Shown piece by piece: positions 14,301-27,958 of a stretch of DNA of 64,000 nucleotides (position 1 is its first letter; each line of letters begins with the position of its first letter). Both the position numbers and the translations under genes were made by a program. The notes beneath the pieces were generated by a model, which did no database searches, was not told the DNA's origin, and saw only the letters and a program-made list of their open reading frames with translations. Source of the DNA: Onchocerca volvulus (lineage: Eukaryota; Nematoda; Chromadorea; Rhabditida; Onchocercidae); the NCBI GenBank assembly GCA_000499405.2, contig HG738138.1:14323208-14387207 (forward strand), in the 5' to 3' direction.

Positions 14301-17300
14301 AAGCTTAATGAAGAAATTTCAGTTCATTCAAGTGAAATTTTTTAATAGTTCTTTTAAAGAAAGAAATGAATTAACCGATAGTATATAAGAAATTGTATTT
14401 TTTTTCTTCGAAAATTTTGTGATAAATGTTACAATAATTTATCTGATATATATATGATAGTTTATTTTTCAATTATTTCATGAAATGTTAAATTTTGGAA
14501 ATATGAAATTTTAAATTTACAGATGACTGAAAATCGTTTTGAAAATAATACCAATTTTGCAATATTTCTTAACGGATATTATGCATTCGTTAATATTTCA
14601 TCCAATAATTTCACGAACAATATTGCACCAAATGAAATTGGTTTACTTACATTAAATGGAATGGAAAAGGATTTATTCTTTGAACGAAATCGACTCATGT
14701 ATAATCATGTATGAAATGAAAATTTATTTAAAATAATTGCTAATTGAAAGTTGAAAAATTATTTACAATGAGCATTTTTGTAGCTAAGTGTTAAGTAATC
14801 TTAGAAATTAGCGCAAAAATTTTTAAATTTTGTTAATTTCAAATTTTAAATTATATACAAATTTTATTATTATTTTATTGCTTGAAAATATTTATAGATT
14901 TTAAAAATAATTTAATAATTCTGTAACAATTTCTTTAAAATGTGAAATATATCGAAAATTCTCCTTTATATGCACAATAGATCAATTCTTTTTTTTGCAA
15001 GTTTAAATTTCTAAATTAAATTATTTCTAGATTAAATTATGCTTTTTCTTTGAATTCAGAATTAAATTTAAAAAAAAAAGAAAAAAAGAAAAGAAAAAAG
15101 TTATATATTTGACAGTATGAGTCTCAACAGATGTTAATTAATTAATTATTTCAGGGCTGTTGGATGTTGAAGATGGATATACGATCTCATTCATTGCGTG
15201 GTAAAGTAACAGCTTGGATTCAATATAATTATTTCATGCAAAATGGTTTCTTACGTGATACGGAAGAATACGTGGACATGTGGCCTCGATCATTTACCAT
15301 TGGTATATTTGGCTCACAATTAGCTAATATTCATTTTAATCGCTTGCGGAATATTTTGTTTGACTTCGAACTTATTTCTGGCGCTAAGGTTATTTATATT
15401 TATTGCTTATGCTGACATTATTTTTTGCGTTTAACTTACATTTTTTTTTCATGTTTATTGATTATATTTATTCCAAATTTTAATCAGTTTTGATTTTTTT
15501 AATTATCATCTTTTCATTTTTAATTATGAAAATTTAATTAAAGTTATTATTGCTTTTCAGAAGAAAAAAACTGATGAAAATAGCAAAATTTGTAATGCCA
15601 TTTTTGAAAAATTAATCATTTCTTTTTGATACTTAATAATTCTAAGGTTGATATTTTAAAGTTGTTTTTTACTAATTTTTGTTAAAAGAAATAACAAGCT
15701 AGTTAATATTCTGATGCAGAATGGATATTTTCTTTTTAATGAAATTTCAAATATTTAAAATTAATATGTACTTAGGACTAATTACTTGCTTCACAAATGT
15801 TTTATTTATTATTTTTAATTCTGATAAAAAATAATGATTTTAATTTCAAAATTGTTTATTACAGAGTGCAAATGTAAAGGATACAATGAATGTAACATAT
15901 AATTGGTGGGGTATAGCTAATGAAGCTGAAATTTATCAACGAATTTTTGATTTTGATGATTGGAATATTTTTACTTTAGCAATGTTTAATCCATTCTATG
16001 TTACCGAAGAAAATTTCATCAGTTTTTGGTGGAAACCAGAAAATGTTTGTAAATTATTAAAATTTATCAATTAACATAGAATTCTTAATATTTATTATTA
16101 TGACTGATAACTCTAATAATTTTATTTATAATTTAATAGTTATGATTTATTTGTCATTTGTAATATTTATAATTTATTCACGATTCATAATACTTTTTTA
16201 TATTTAATATGCAATATATTGTAATTATATAAATATTTATATACAAATGTAATTTATTGGCATAGAAATATTTAATTAAACTTTTGTCATTCAAAATTTT
16301 TAATATTATATTTTAGTTTCATTTCAAAAAACAAATATTTCATTTTATAGTTAAGCAAAAAAACATTTAAAAAAAATTTATTGGCATTGAAATATTTAAT
16401 TAAGTTTTTTGTCATTCAAAATATTATATTATAAAATAATCTTACTTTCTTAAATGTAAAATTTGAAATTTGAAATTTGCAAGTTTTCCTTCTTTTTGTC
16501 TTTTAACTTAAAAAAAAACATTTTTTTTATTTATTGTTTCTCACATTTTATGATGTTTAATTTTTTTTTATTCGTTAAGATAATTTTAATCAAATTTTAT
16601 TATTTCAGGGACAGCTAGCAATCGAAAAACGTTCGGAACCATCCATTTATAATTTAAATGGTCGAATTTATGAATCAAAAAATCTTACTTATAATCGTGA
16701 ACGTTGGCATGAATTTCCATTTCATTTCAAACCATTTGAACCATATCAAATTACCAAAGATTTGACAATTATGCCTGGTGCAACACTAACAATTGAAAAA
16801 GGTGTCGAAGTCAGTTAAATTTAATTAATTAAGATATTTCTTTTCTTTTTTTTTAAAAATACTTTATTTCGTCTTTTTTTCATTATATCTTTTTAATTGC
16901 CTACTTTCAAAAAAATAATGAGCAAATTAGTAACTAATAATGATGATAATAAAGCTAATAATTAATAAGTAATAATTAAATTGGTAAGATATAAAATGAA
17001 ACAGGTATAAATCTCTTCGATTTAAAATTAATAAATTGTAATTTTTATTTTCTTTTTAGAAATAATAAAAAAAAATTGTCAATCATGATTTAGTCTTAAT
17101 AATAATTTATATTTGTAACTGAACAGTTGATTGTCAAGCAATTAGTTATTAAATTATATGGTATGATCTATATTAAAAGGTAAAAAGTCTAATTAAAATT
17201 AACCTTTTAGGTACATGTCTGGCCAAATGTACGTATCCTTGTATTGGGTAATTTAAAAGCAGAAGGAACATTTTGGGAACCGATACGCTTTAAACCAATT

Positions 17301-20300
17301 AACGTGACGGAATATTCAGAACAGCGTGGTACGGACGTGACACGTCATGAACGTTCTAATCATTGTTCCATTCATTCCAATAATTTATGTCGGCATCAAA
17401 CAAAACGACGAGCTGAATGGTTAGTTTTTTCTTTAAATGATTATAATCCAATTTAATTAATTATTTAATCTGTTGAAAAAGTTTAAATTTTAACAAATTT
17501 AAAGATTTCTAATTTGTTGTTAATCTCTCACTTTCCCTTTCCCCCTCTCTCTCGCTGGTAAGCTGCAAAAAATTATCTTTCAATTTCTTTTTTCCTATTA
17601 TTCTAAAATCAGTATTCAATTGAATTTTTTGTTATCAGTAACTGAACAAAATTATAATATATTTAATGATTTTTCTTTTTTCATTTAATTTTCCTTTATT
17701 TTTCTCTTTTAATTGTATAAGAAGTGATTAAATTAATTCTATTCTATTTTGCTATTAAAATATTCAATTTTGTTGCTGCGTTAAAAGAAACAATATTTTT
17801 CAAAAATGTCGATAAAACTTTATTTTGTAATAAATTTGATCCAGAATTGATTAAATTATTAATATTGGATATATATCAATAAATTATTTTATTAGGATTG
17901 GACAAGATAGCATTAATCAGCATTTTCCATCTCTTAATCGATACAATCCAAATTATCAACAATTTAAAATACGTTTAAATGGAACAAAACCAAAGACTGG
18001 ATTCTTAGAATTTTATAATGCAACAACTAATGAATGGATACCGTCATGTGATCGAGAATTTACCATACGAAATGCTCAGGTTTTAAATACAGTTTTATGC
18101 TTAATATTTATTTTCGAATAAATTATGGTATATATTTGAGTTTAAATGTTTATGATTGATATTGAAAATGTTCGAAAATTTATCATTTTCAAGTTTCAAA
18201 TTGAACAAAAAAATTGAATGAGTAAATTCGTTAATACTTAATTCAATTTAAATGTAGATTATTCGATGATATTTAATTAAATTTAGACATAAAATAAAGA
18301 AAAGCTACTACTGTTTGCTTTACATTTTAACAGTGAAAATTTTCCTTTTGTAAATTTTTTAAATTTAATAATTTGATATGAAAAAAAAAAAGACGAATTT
18401 CCAGGTAGTATGTCGAGAGCTTGGCTTTGGTAATGGAAATGTTTATGAATGGTTAACACCACGATGGGATTACAATCCAAAAATAATCATTCGAAAAAGT
18501 TATGTCGTACCACGACAATGTATCGGAATAGAATTAAAACTTGAACAATGTCCGATACGAATGAACAATTTAAGTATGTGGCAATGTATCGATAATGAAC
18601 ATTTTAATTATATACATTGTGATGAAAAAACTATTTTAAATAGGTATGATTTTATTCGAATTATAAATTTTGTTTATAATTAAAGAAAATTTGCAGATTA
18701 AGTTTTCGTTTTTTTATTACTTAGGTCAATTTTATTGCTTGTTTCTAATTTATATTAGAAAAAAAAATGAATGGAAAAAAAGAGGCATAAACATAAACCC
18801 AATTAATAATATTAAGTAGAAGTTTTGTACTGGAAAAAAGTTTTATCGGGAAAAAATTAGATGATTTGATTAGACCTAAATTTTAAAAAATTGTATGGAA
18901 ATTATTTGAATTATTATGATTATCAAAAAGTAGAAGAATTATATGAAACAAAAATAGATGATCGTATTATTTAGATAAATGTAAATATGATTGTAGAATG
19001 ATTACATTAATTGATTGCATAAATTAGAAGTCTTTTTGTGCCGATTAAATTAATGCATATTTTATTTTTTTCTAGAAAGTTTACGAAAAATTTAAAGAAT
19101 TATAAGAGAAATGGATAAATGGAATAGAATACTTCTGAAAAGAATTCAATAAATGAGAAAGCAATTTATTTTGATTTTACAGCGATTATATTGGTAGTTG
19201 GGGTGGCATCACAATTACACATGGTAGTATCGATTATGAGCAAAGCAATACAACTACAGGTTTGAGTTAATCAGTTATTAAATACATTTCATTTCTTTCC
19301 ATTTCAATCCAATTCAGTGCAGCAATTCAATTCATATGTTTGATTCCCAACAATTTAAATCAAAATGTAATTATTCAACAAGTAAAATTGTAAAAAAAAA
19401 AAGCTTAAAATAAATAAGTAAATGGATGAATAAAGAATTCATCTCTTTTTATTTCACTTCAATTCAATTTAATTCAGTTCATTCCAACTCATATATTTGT
19501 TCACAGTAATTGAAACCGAAATATAATTATTAAACAAATTTGCAAAGTAGTTTAAGATAATTAATTTTCAAGCTAAAAGGATAGTTTTTGGCTTTTAGAG
19601 CAATCGGTGTTACGAAATGTCGAGATTGTTGGAGGTGGTTTGGCTCATAATGAAACAGTTGATGTGGCTACAATATTATCTATTGGGCGAAATCCAATAT
19701 TTGATCATGTCAACATAACAAATTCATCGATGCATGGATTACAGGTTTATTTTAAGGGATGAAATTAATAAATTTGTAGTTTGAAATCAATAAATTTCGA
19801 ATTTAAAAATAATGAATTTGTAATTTATTGTAAACAAAATGATAACAGCAGATTTTAATGAAATATTTAAAAGATATGAAACAAAAATGAGCGAATATTA
19901 TTATTACCAAAAATTGTTATTAGTATAAACTCGAGATAGACAAATTTCAAATTTGTTTTATTCTTTTTCTTTTTTCTCCTTTTTACCAGTCTTCCCTTGC
20001 ACATTTTATGTTTATTTCTTTTAAAATTAATGTTTTTTAATTTTTAATATGTTTTTTTTTTTTTTAAATTTCAATACGAATGGAATTTATAGCATATTCA
20101 TTAACAAGTTGTTTTTAAAATTAAAAGTATATAAATTGTTAGTTGCTAAAAATGATTAAAACTAGCAAGCTTATAGTATAAAGTAAAGATTTCAATCGCT
20201 TAAACTAATTAGCAATTACATTATTTATGGAAAACTATTTGTAAAATTTGTGATTAAATCTTATTTTTTATCCATTAATTTGCAGATTCTCATTCCACAT

Positions 20301-23300
20301 AGAGATATAATTTTGAACAAACTTAATGTAACACAAAATCGTGGTTATGGCATAAGTTTTTGGATATCAAATCTACAAGCATCAGGTGGAAATTCAGGTA
20401 GTTTTATAATTTCCAATTTCATTGTTATACAAAATACCAATAAACTGTTCTATAAAACTTAAAAAATAATATAGATTTTGTACTACTGATATTTCAGTCA
20501 TACGATATTCCTGAAATTTTAAATCGCTTATTGATCACATAAGAATGATTCACACTTTAATTATCGATTGCACTGCATTACTTTTTTGTGATATTTATAT
20601 TACAGTATGGAAATGATATTTCAGCCACTGTGTTGGGAATGATGAATATTATACCGTATAATGCTCATGGATTATTAGATATTTGTGCAGCGCAAAAACA
20701 ATTTGAAATTATGAACCGTATAATAATGTTTTATAAATATGATTCGCATGCTGTTGATTGTGTCAAAATTTTTACATCAACGGAACGAAGCATTGGATTT
20801 CGATTTCTATTGGTAAAAAAAAAAAAGAAAAAAAATAATTCATAATTTACAAGAGTGTGCATTATTTAGAATTACTTATTTGAAATTAATTTAAAAGAAA
20901 AAAATTAGGAAATCTGATGAGTATTTCTGTTAAATTTTAAATTTCATTCAATTTGTTTTAATGTTATATTTCAGATTTCCCCAATTTTTTTCCTTTAAAA
21001 TAATCAAAATTAATTTCAAATAAGTAAATTCCAAATAATATTTTATAAAAGTCCATTAATTGTGAATCAAATAATAAATTAAAAAGTTGAAATTTGCTGC
21101 TTCCTTTCTTTCACTTAATTACAATTATATTTTAGTCTCATACAGAAAATCAATTCAATTGATAAATCAATCAATGAGTAAACGATTACAGATTAATCTA
21201 TACGATGGTTCACAAATGAATGTTGGCCGTTTAGATTCGATAACGCTATATAGTGATGCTATGTTTACCCAAATTATACATCAGTTTACTTCCCTAACAT
21301 CAGACTGGTCATTAAATATTCAAACACAGTCATTTTTGGCTATACATATGCGAGCTAATGCAGCTAATGGTATTTATGGATTTATTGCTGAAATTACGAT
21401 TGTTCCAGCATTAGTACAAACATGTAAGTATCTTTTATCTAATTATTTGGATAAATAAAAATAAGAATTAATTACTTCTATAAATGTAATAAATATATCA
21501 TTCGAAAAAATATTTCACACTTTTTATATAATATTATCATAACAAATTATGCTTAATTTATTCAAAAGTCTAGTATACCAATTTTTAATAATACTTACTT
21601 AAAGTACAAAGAAAGCGATTAAGTTTCTCGTACGAATGAATCTATTCAAAATTTAGAATGCGCTAATTTTATAAAATAATTATATTAGCATATATTCAAG
21701 ATTATTGTTCTGTATTACTTATTTAATATTTTTATAATTACTTTTAACACTTTGCCAATTATTTAATTTATTGATTTAATATATGAATTTTTGTGATAAT
21801 TTCTAATCATTGAAATTATTTAATATATAAAATCAAATTTTTTCTGGACGAAAAATGACATCATTAAATAAATTATAGGTTGTTTTGTTTTTATCTTTCT
21901 TTCAGATGGAACAGATGAAATTTTAATACGACATAGCCGCATAGAGAGAAATGACCGCGGTGCGATAATCTATCGTAATACGGGCGAAATAGGACCTAAT
22001 CTTGTAATTAGTAATTGTATGATTCAAAAAAATGGTTATCATTTGTTCGGTAATATAAGTACAACAAATTATGCCATTCAGTTGCATTTCCATAACACAT
22101 TGGTTGGTAACGTTCTTAAATTTTGTTTAATTTTGTTATTTGCTATTAATTTTTTTACCATTTTCCCTTTCATTACTACTACTATAATTTATTACCATGT
22201 GCTGATACCGCATATAATTGTCGTATTTTCTTTAAAAAATCTGATAGAATTTGTCATTGTCTCAATATATTGGTGATATCATTCGTTATTTGCCACTTGC
22301 TTTAGTCATTTTTCGATATTTTACTTGCATATGCGATTATCATTACTGTAATTTATTGCCGTACGCTGATACCGTACACAATTATAATAATTTCTTTAAA
22401 AACATAACGAAAATTCACTATGATCTCATTTTTTCTTTATTACAGTTAGCTCAGTTTCGGAACAATTTATTAATGGATAATATCGGTGGATTATGGATGA
22501 CTGCATTAACAACTAGTCCAATTGCTCGATTAATTGTAATTATTCGAGAATGTGCTTTCATGCATAATTTAAATGGTACTATTCTTGTTTTCCTAGGAAA
22601 TGGCAATCAGGTTAGTTTTAGTTTCTTTTTTTTTTCTTTTTTTCGTTTTCTCTCTTGCGGCTTCTGTTTTTCTGTTCTTCATATTATCTGAATATTAATG
22701 AAATAAAATATATAAATGAGTCAAATTAATGCTCATTTTAAAAATAGTACTTGAGATTAACATTCCGCTTAAAAAAGAGAAGAAACTTTTTAATCTTAAA
22801 ATAAAATATATTTTGTAGATTAAATGTCTGGAAAAAGTAAGAAATCTTAGTAATAACTGCTAATCATTTATTTGAATAAATTGATTTCTATTTCGTCTTG
22901 CTTTTGCCGAATTTTTAATCATTATCTTGAAAAATGCCAATAATGAATTATGTTTTGCAGAAGTTATGGTTGTTCAATAATTTGATAAGAAATAATTATG
23001 CATTACATCACGATACAGTATTGCTGAAAGGTATTACGGCAAATTTAACGCGTAATCTATTCTCTAACAATACAGGCTCACATAATCTCGATTTACGACC
23101 CAATCTGCCGGGTCCCTTGGATTCATATATATTATATAAGAACTGGTTTTATAATAACGTTGCTCTCGGACATGGCTATCAGTATCAGGTTTCATTTATT
23201 TTATGTTATAAATTATGACTTATTATTCACTTCATTTGATTTTAATTGATCTAATGAGATTTAATTCTCACTAGCTTTTCATTATTACTAAAAACAAAAA

Positions 23301-24999
23301 TTTTAATTATATTTTTCTTTTCTTTTGTTGAACTACTTCTAACAATTTAATTATATGAATCTTCCTCAATATAATTCTCTTTTTACTAACTTTTTTTGCT
23401 TTCTTACAATGTTAATCTTTTGTCCATACAAAAAAGAAGAAACAAATTAACTATATTTTGATGATAAATTTCGATTCATAGTATTTCTTTAACAAAATTT
23501 CCAGGAACGGTACGGATATCAACCGCATTATTTGGAGGATGAATTTATGCGTCGACCAAAACGACAAATAGTAATGGAAGAAGGTTTAAGTTTTGATTGG
23601 TGGACTCATGTTGGTACGGATTCGGAACGTTATCGAAGTACAGTATATGCAGGCATTTCGAACGTACTTTGTCGTGAAAATATATTCAATAATCCGATTA
23701 ATCCATATGAATTAGTTGCTGGAAAAATGAACAGGTAAAAAAATTGTATCCTACATCTAACAATTAATTCTATTGAAAGAATATGATACTTTGACGGAAT
23801 ATTCATTTGCTGTCATCGAAAATTCCATAATATCTTTCTTCAACAATTAAAGATATATTAGATTAAAAAATAAACTATCACCTAACAGTTATACATATTT
23901 AATTTAATTATTAAGTAAAATTCATTCCTGGAATTCTCGATATAGAAACTTTAATAGAAAATTGCGAACTATAAAAATCATAGTGTACCAGTATTTTTTT
24001 GCAGACGTTTTAACTTGATAGTACTAATATTCATGATCTTCTAGTCGCCATAATTATAATGAATTTCGACATTTGGGTAAAGATCGACCTAATGGATGAA
24101 AATTTCTTAATGTTTACGAAATAATATTATGGCATATCGTCATTATATGTTTTTTTTTTTTTCAAGAATATCAGTTTCTTAACTGTGAAGAAGTATAAGT
24201 TATTAATTCAATTATAGTTAGAATTAATGCTCTGAACTTGAGTAATTGAATTTGAGTTTCTTGTAGTCCAGAAACACATGCAATTGATGGGAGAGAAAAT
24301 TATTGGGGATATCCGGGAACAGTTGGTGTTGCCAGTGGAAAAATTCGTGATTATCATGATTATGAATATTTAATTCGAGTAGATTATGTACCAGTTCTTG
24401 AATCTAATGCATCGCTTATTGAAGGTACATGATTATTGATTATTCGATGAAAAAGTAATCAAATGAAAATAAATAAATAAAAAAAAATCTTTTCCCTGAA
24501 TTTGGATGAAAATTTTAGTAGCATATTTAATAATATTCATAATTTTTATGCTAATATTATAAAAACTAATATTCATTTTCCTCTAAATTTTTCTTAACTT
24601 TATTTCTTTTAGCTTTAATACTTAAATTATATGTATATATATTTTGTTTCTTGATTAATCAATTGCAAGCAACACTTGATAATCAAAAAATCGACTGGAT
24701 AAAAATAAAATTTTTTAAAAATTTTCAAGGAAAAATTGAGCAAAAATAAGATCTTTTATTCAATGATTAATAAAGTGAAAAACAAATGAAGAAAAAAAGA
24801 GAATTTATTTGTTTTCAGGGAGTTGCCCAGCTGGCTGGTTTCAAATTGGTAGAGACGAATTTAAATCCTGTTTTTTATACAGTGGTGGGGTGGCTACTTA
24901 TATGGCTGCTGTCAAATTTTGTCAGGTATATCTATATATGTGTAAATATTCCTGATCAGTTCATTTTTGTTAATCACTAAACATGTTTAACTGTAATAA

Positions 25000-25076
<77 letters not shown>

Positions 25077-27898
25077 TAATAATAATTCATAATAAATAAT
25101 AATAATTCATAATAAATAATAATAATTCATAATAAATAATAAATAAAGTAATAAATAATAATGTATATGCTTGGCGATTTGTTATTTGACTCTTTTGAAA
25201 GTGGTTTTTGCAATTAAATTATGAAATTTTTGAAATTTTAACTGAACATAAAGCTTAATCAGTAATTTGAATATTTTTTTTTTTTTTAATATATTTATTG
25301 AAATGAAGAGCTGGACCAGGTCATGCATTGCCACTTGAATTGGAATTCCATCTCCAAATCCTGTCCTTTTAAATCCTTTCGGGGCTCCTTCCTCTTATCT
25401 GATTTCCATCGTGTCGCCTCTTGATTGATTGGCCTCACCTTGTTTATTTGAATTGAAGCATTTTGGTGGTAAAATTATTCTGAAATAGGAATATCCAGGT
25501 GTGATAATTTAAAAAAAAAGCATATCTATAAAAAAACACAAGCCTATTCGAATGCAACGTTGTTTCAAATTTTCAAAGCAGTCGGTGAAGAGTTGTGTTA
25601 GCAGTAACAGCGAACATTTACTTTTTTATTTATATAGTATAAATAAGTGCATGATTTTAAGCTGGAATGAATTGAACAAGTTCAAACAAATACAATTCAT
25701 ATCCTCAAGAACATATTCCTTCATATGTGTAATATTGTTCTTTCTGTAAAAAAGCATAGTTTAGAATGTAATAAACTTTTGAAATTGTTAGATTTAATTG
25801 ATATTAATATGCTAAAATACTTGGATGAATAATTGTGGTTGTCATGGATTTTCCTTTTCGGTCTGAAATATTGATCATTTTGAATTAATAATTTTAAAAT
25901 TACAAATTTTTCAAATAACTAAATAAAATTAGTCATAGAAAATAGTAAAGCATAAAAGAAAGGATGAAAAGAAAAGTCCTTTTTTAATTTCCATTTTTTT
26001 TTCTTTTTTTTTTTCAGGAAATGGATGCATTTATACCTTATTTGCGAGTAGATGACAGTAGGAAAGAGCAACTTGCAAAACAGATCGATGATATATTACA
26101 TATGCGAACTGGGGATAATACCGATCGTTACAATACTTTTACAGTATTTCATTCTTACTTTCTTACAAAAGTGTTAAAAATATTCTTATTTTTAATTCTT
26201 TTCCTTTTTTTAAATACCACTTTATTCTAACAGTTGCCTTTTTTAACCATTTCATCAAAAATATGAACCAAAAGGATAAACTATTCTGGATAATACTGGA
26301 GTATTAATAACAAAATACTGCATTCAATCTTTTTGAAACTATTTTTTTGATTTGTTAAAAATTCGCGTGAAATTTTAAAACTGACTTACATACATTTTGA
26401 TCTTGACTTTAGTTCGAATTTAAACTGGAAAAGTTTCTTTTTCTTCTCCATCTTTTTTTTGGTGACCTAAAGATTTAATTTATTATTTAATATGAGCCTT
26501 TGACTTTATACCAATTTTTATTTTAATTCTATTATTTAACACAGTATTAATTTCGGTTAATAATCATAATCGTAAATAAATTAAAGGGAAGTAAATGAAT
26601 TCCTAAAAGTTACTCGGAAAATTGTTGATCTTTTATCACTTCGGTATCAATTTATGATATATACATGTATATATCTATGTACTAAATATTAAATATATAT
26701 ATATAAGTGAAAAGTCACTTTTGTCTCACATTTTATTTTAGGATTAATGAGAAAAATAGAAATGATATTAGATGGTATTCAAGTATTATTTTAATTTTTC
26801 TAATCATATTACAGGATGCATACGACAAACAAGTGTGGATCTCAGGTGTAACAATTCCATTAACACAATGTGGTTGGTTAAATACACGTACTGGTAATAT
26901 TGGTACTCAGAATTGCAATAATTTGTTATCATTTGTATGCGAAAAAGGTTAGAAATTATCATTGAAGAGTGGAATTTATTAATTTGAAATGAATTAATTA
27001 CAGCAATTTTGAAAGTCTTGACGGATTTAATAGAATCACTAATGGAAATTTTATAACATACGATTTTTATAATTATTATTACAAAAAATAGTAATAATAT
27101 CGAGAAATAGAAACAAAATTCTTTTGTTGTTGACTAAAATCATCGCAAAAAATTAAGAACAAATTAGAACAAGAGAAAGAAATGGCACAAAAAAAAAGAA
27201 AAGAAAAAAATTAATATATTCAGTTAAAGCATTCAAAAATTTTTTAAGAAATTGCTACTTAAATTAATTACTTTTGAAAAAAGCATGTAGTAATCATAAA
27301 AAAAAATAAATGCTAATCATAATTAATTAAAAAGATCAATTAGAATCAACTGTAATTAAATTGTCGTAATCACAGTTAATTAATTAGTTAATTAATTACA
27401 GGAGTGCTGTCATACGATGAACCAACACTTTGGCGAGGTGGTATAGTTATTGCGATAATTGCATTAAGTATACTTTTAATTATCATTTTATTGCTAGCTG
27501 TATGTTGGTATAGAAAATCAAGAAAACGGAAAGAAGAAGAAGTAAGCCGGAAAGAATGCATCCGTGCTTCATTAAGACTTAGCAAATTGGCGAATGAATT
27601 GAAGAAAAATAATGGCAGTGGTCGAATTGCTACAAATGTATATTATTTAATCAAATTTTGATTCTTCACATTTTTTTTTTCCATAATTTATGCACTTTAG
27701 CAAAACTGCTTTTTTTGTACTAAAGTGGTTTTTAAATTTTATATTCAAATCTTAATTAATTTTCTGAAATTTTTACTAATATTTTTATTTCCATTCATAA
27801 TTATGAACATTTATTATTACACTATTTTCGGGCTATCTTGCAATAATTATTGTCATTATTACTATTAATATAATTGCCAATAATTAAGTGTCTTATCA

Positions 27899-27958
<60 letters not shown>

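Larger units (their letters stand above)
16609..24424 (+). other. Bark homologue, extracellular repeat unit 3 (helix cap, SRCR3, beta-helix, CUB-like 3, beta-helix)
   Basis: Exons 27-40, visible residues about 1662-2535. A helix cap, TIMPGATLTIEKGVEVHVW, spans exons 27-28. SRCR3 lies in exons 29-30 (VVCRELGFGNGNVYEW, then CIGIELKLEQCPIR). Rungs follow in exons 31-33. CUB-like 3 lies in exons 34-35 (LDICAAQKQFEIM, VDCVKIFTST, LQINLYDGSQMNVG). More rungs follow in exons 36-38. Exon 39 carries a dibasic RRPKR site. Exon 40 closes the unit with GRENYWG. The exon 34 to 35 join inside CUB-like 3 is one base out of phase (see findings). Confidence 0.82.

Noticed and set aside
20975..21030. Possible micro-exon after ATATTTCAG at 20974 that could fix the exon 34-35 phase
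   Set aside because: It meets stop codons within a few residues in the usable phases and has no good donor.
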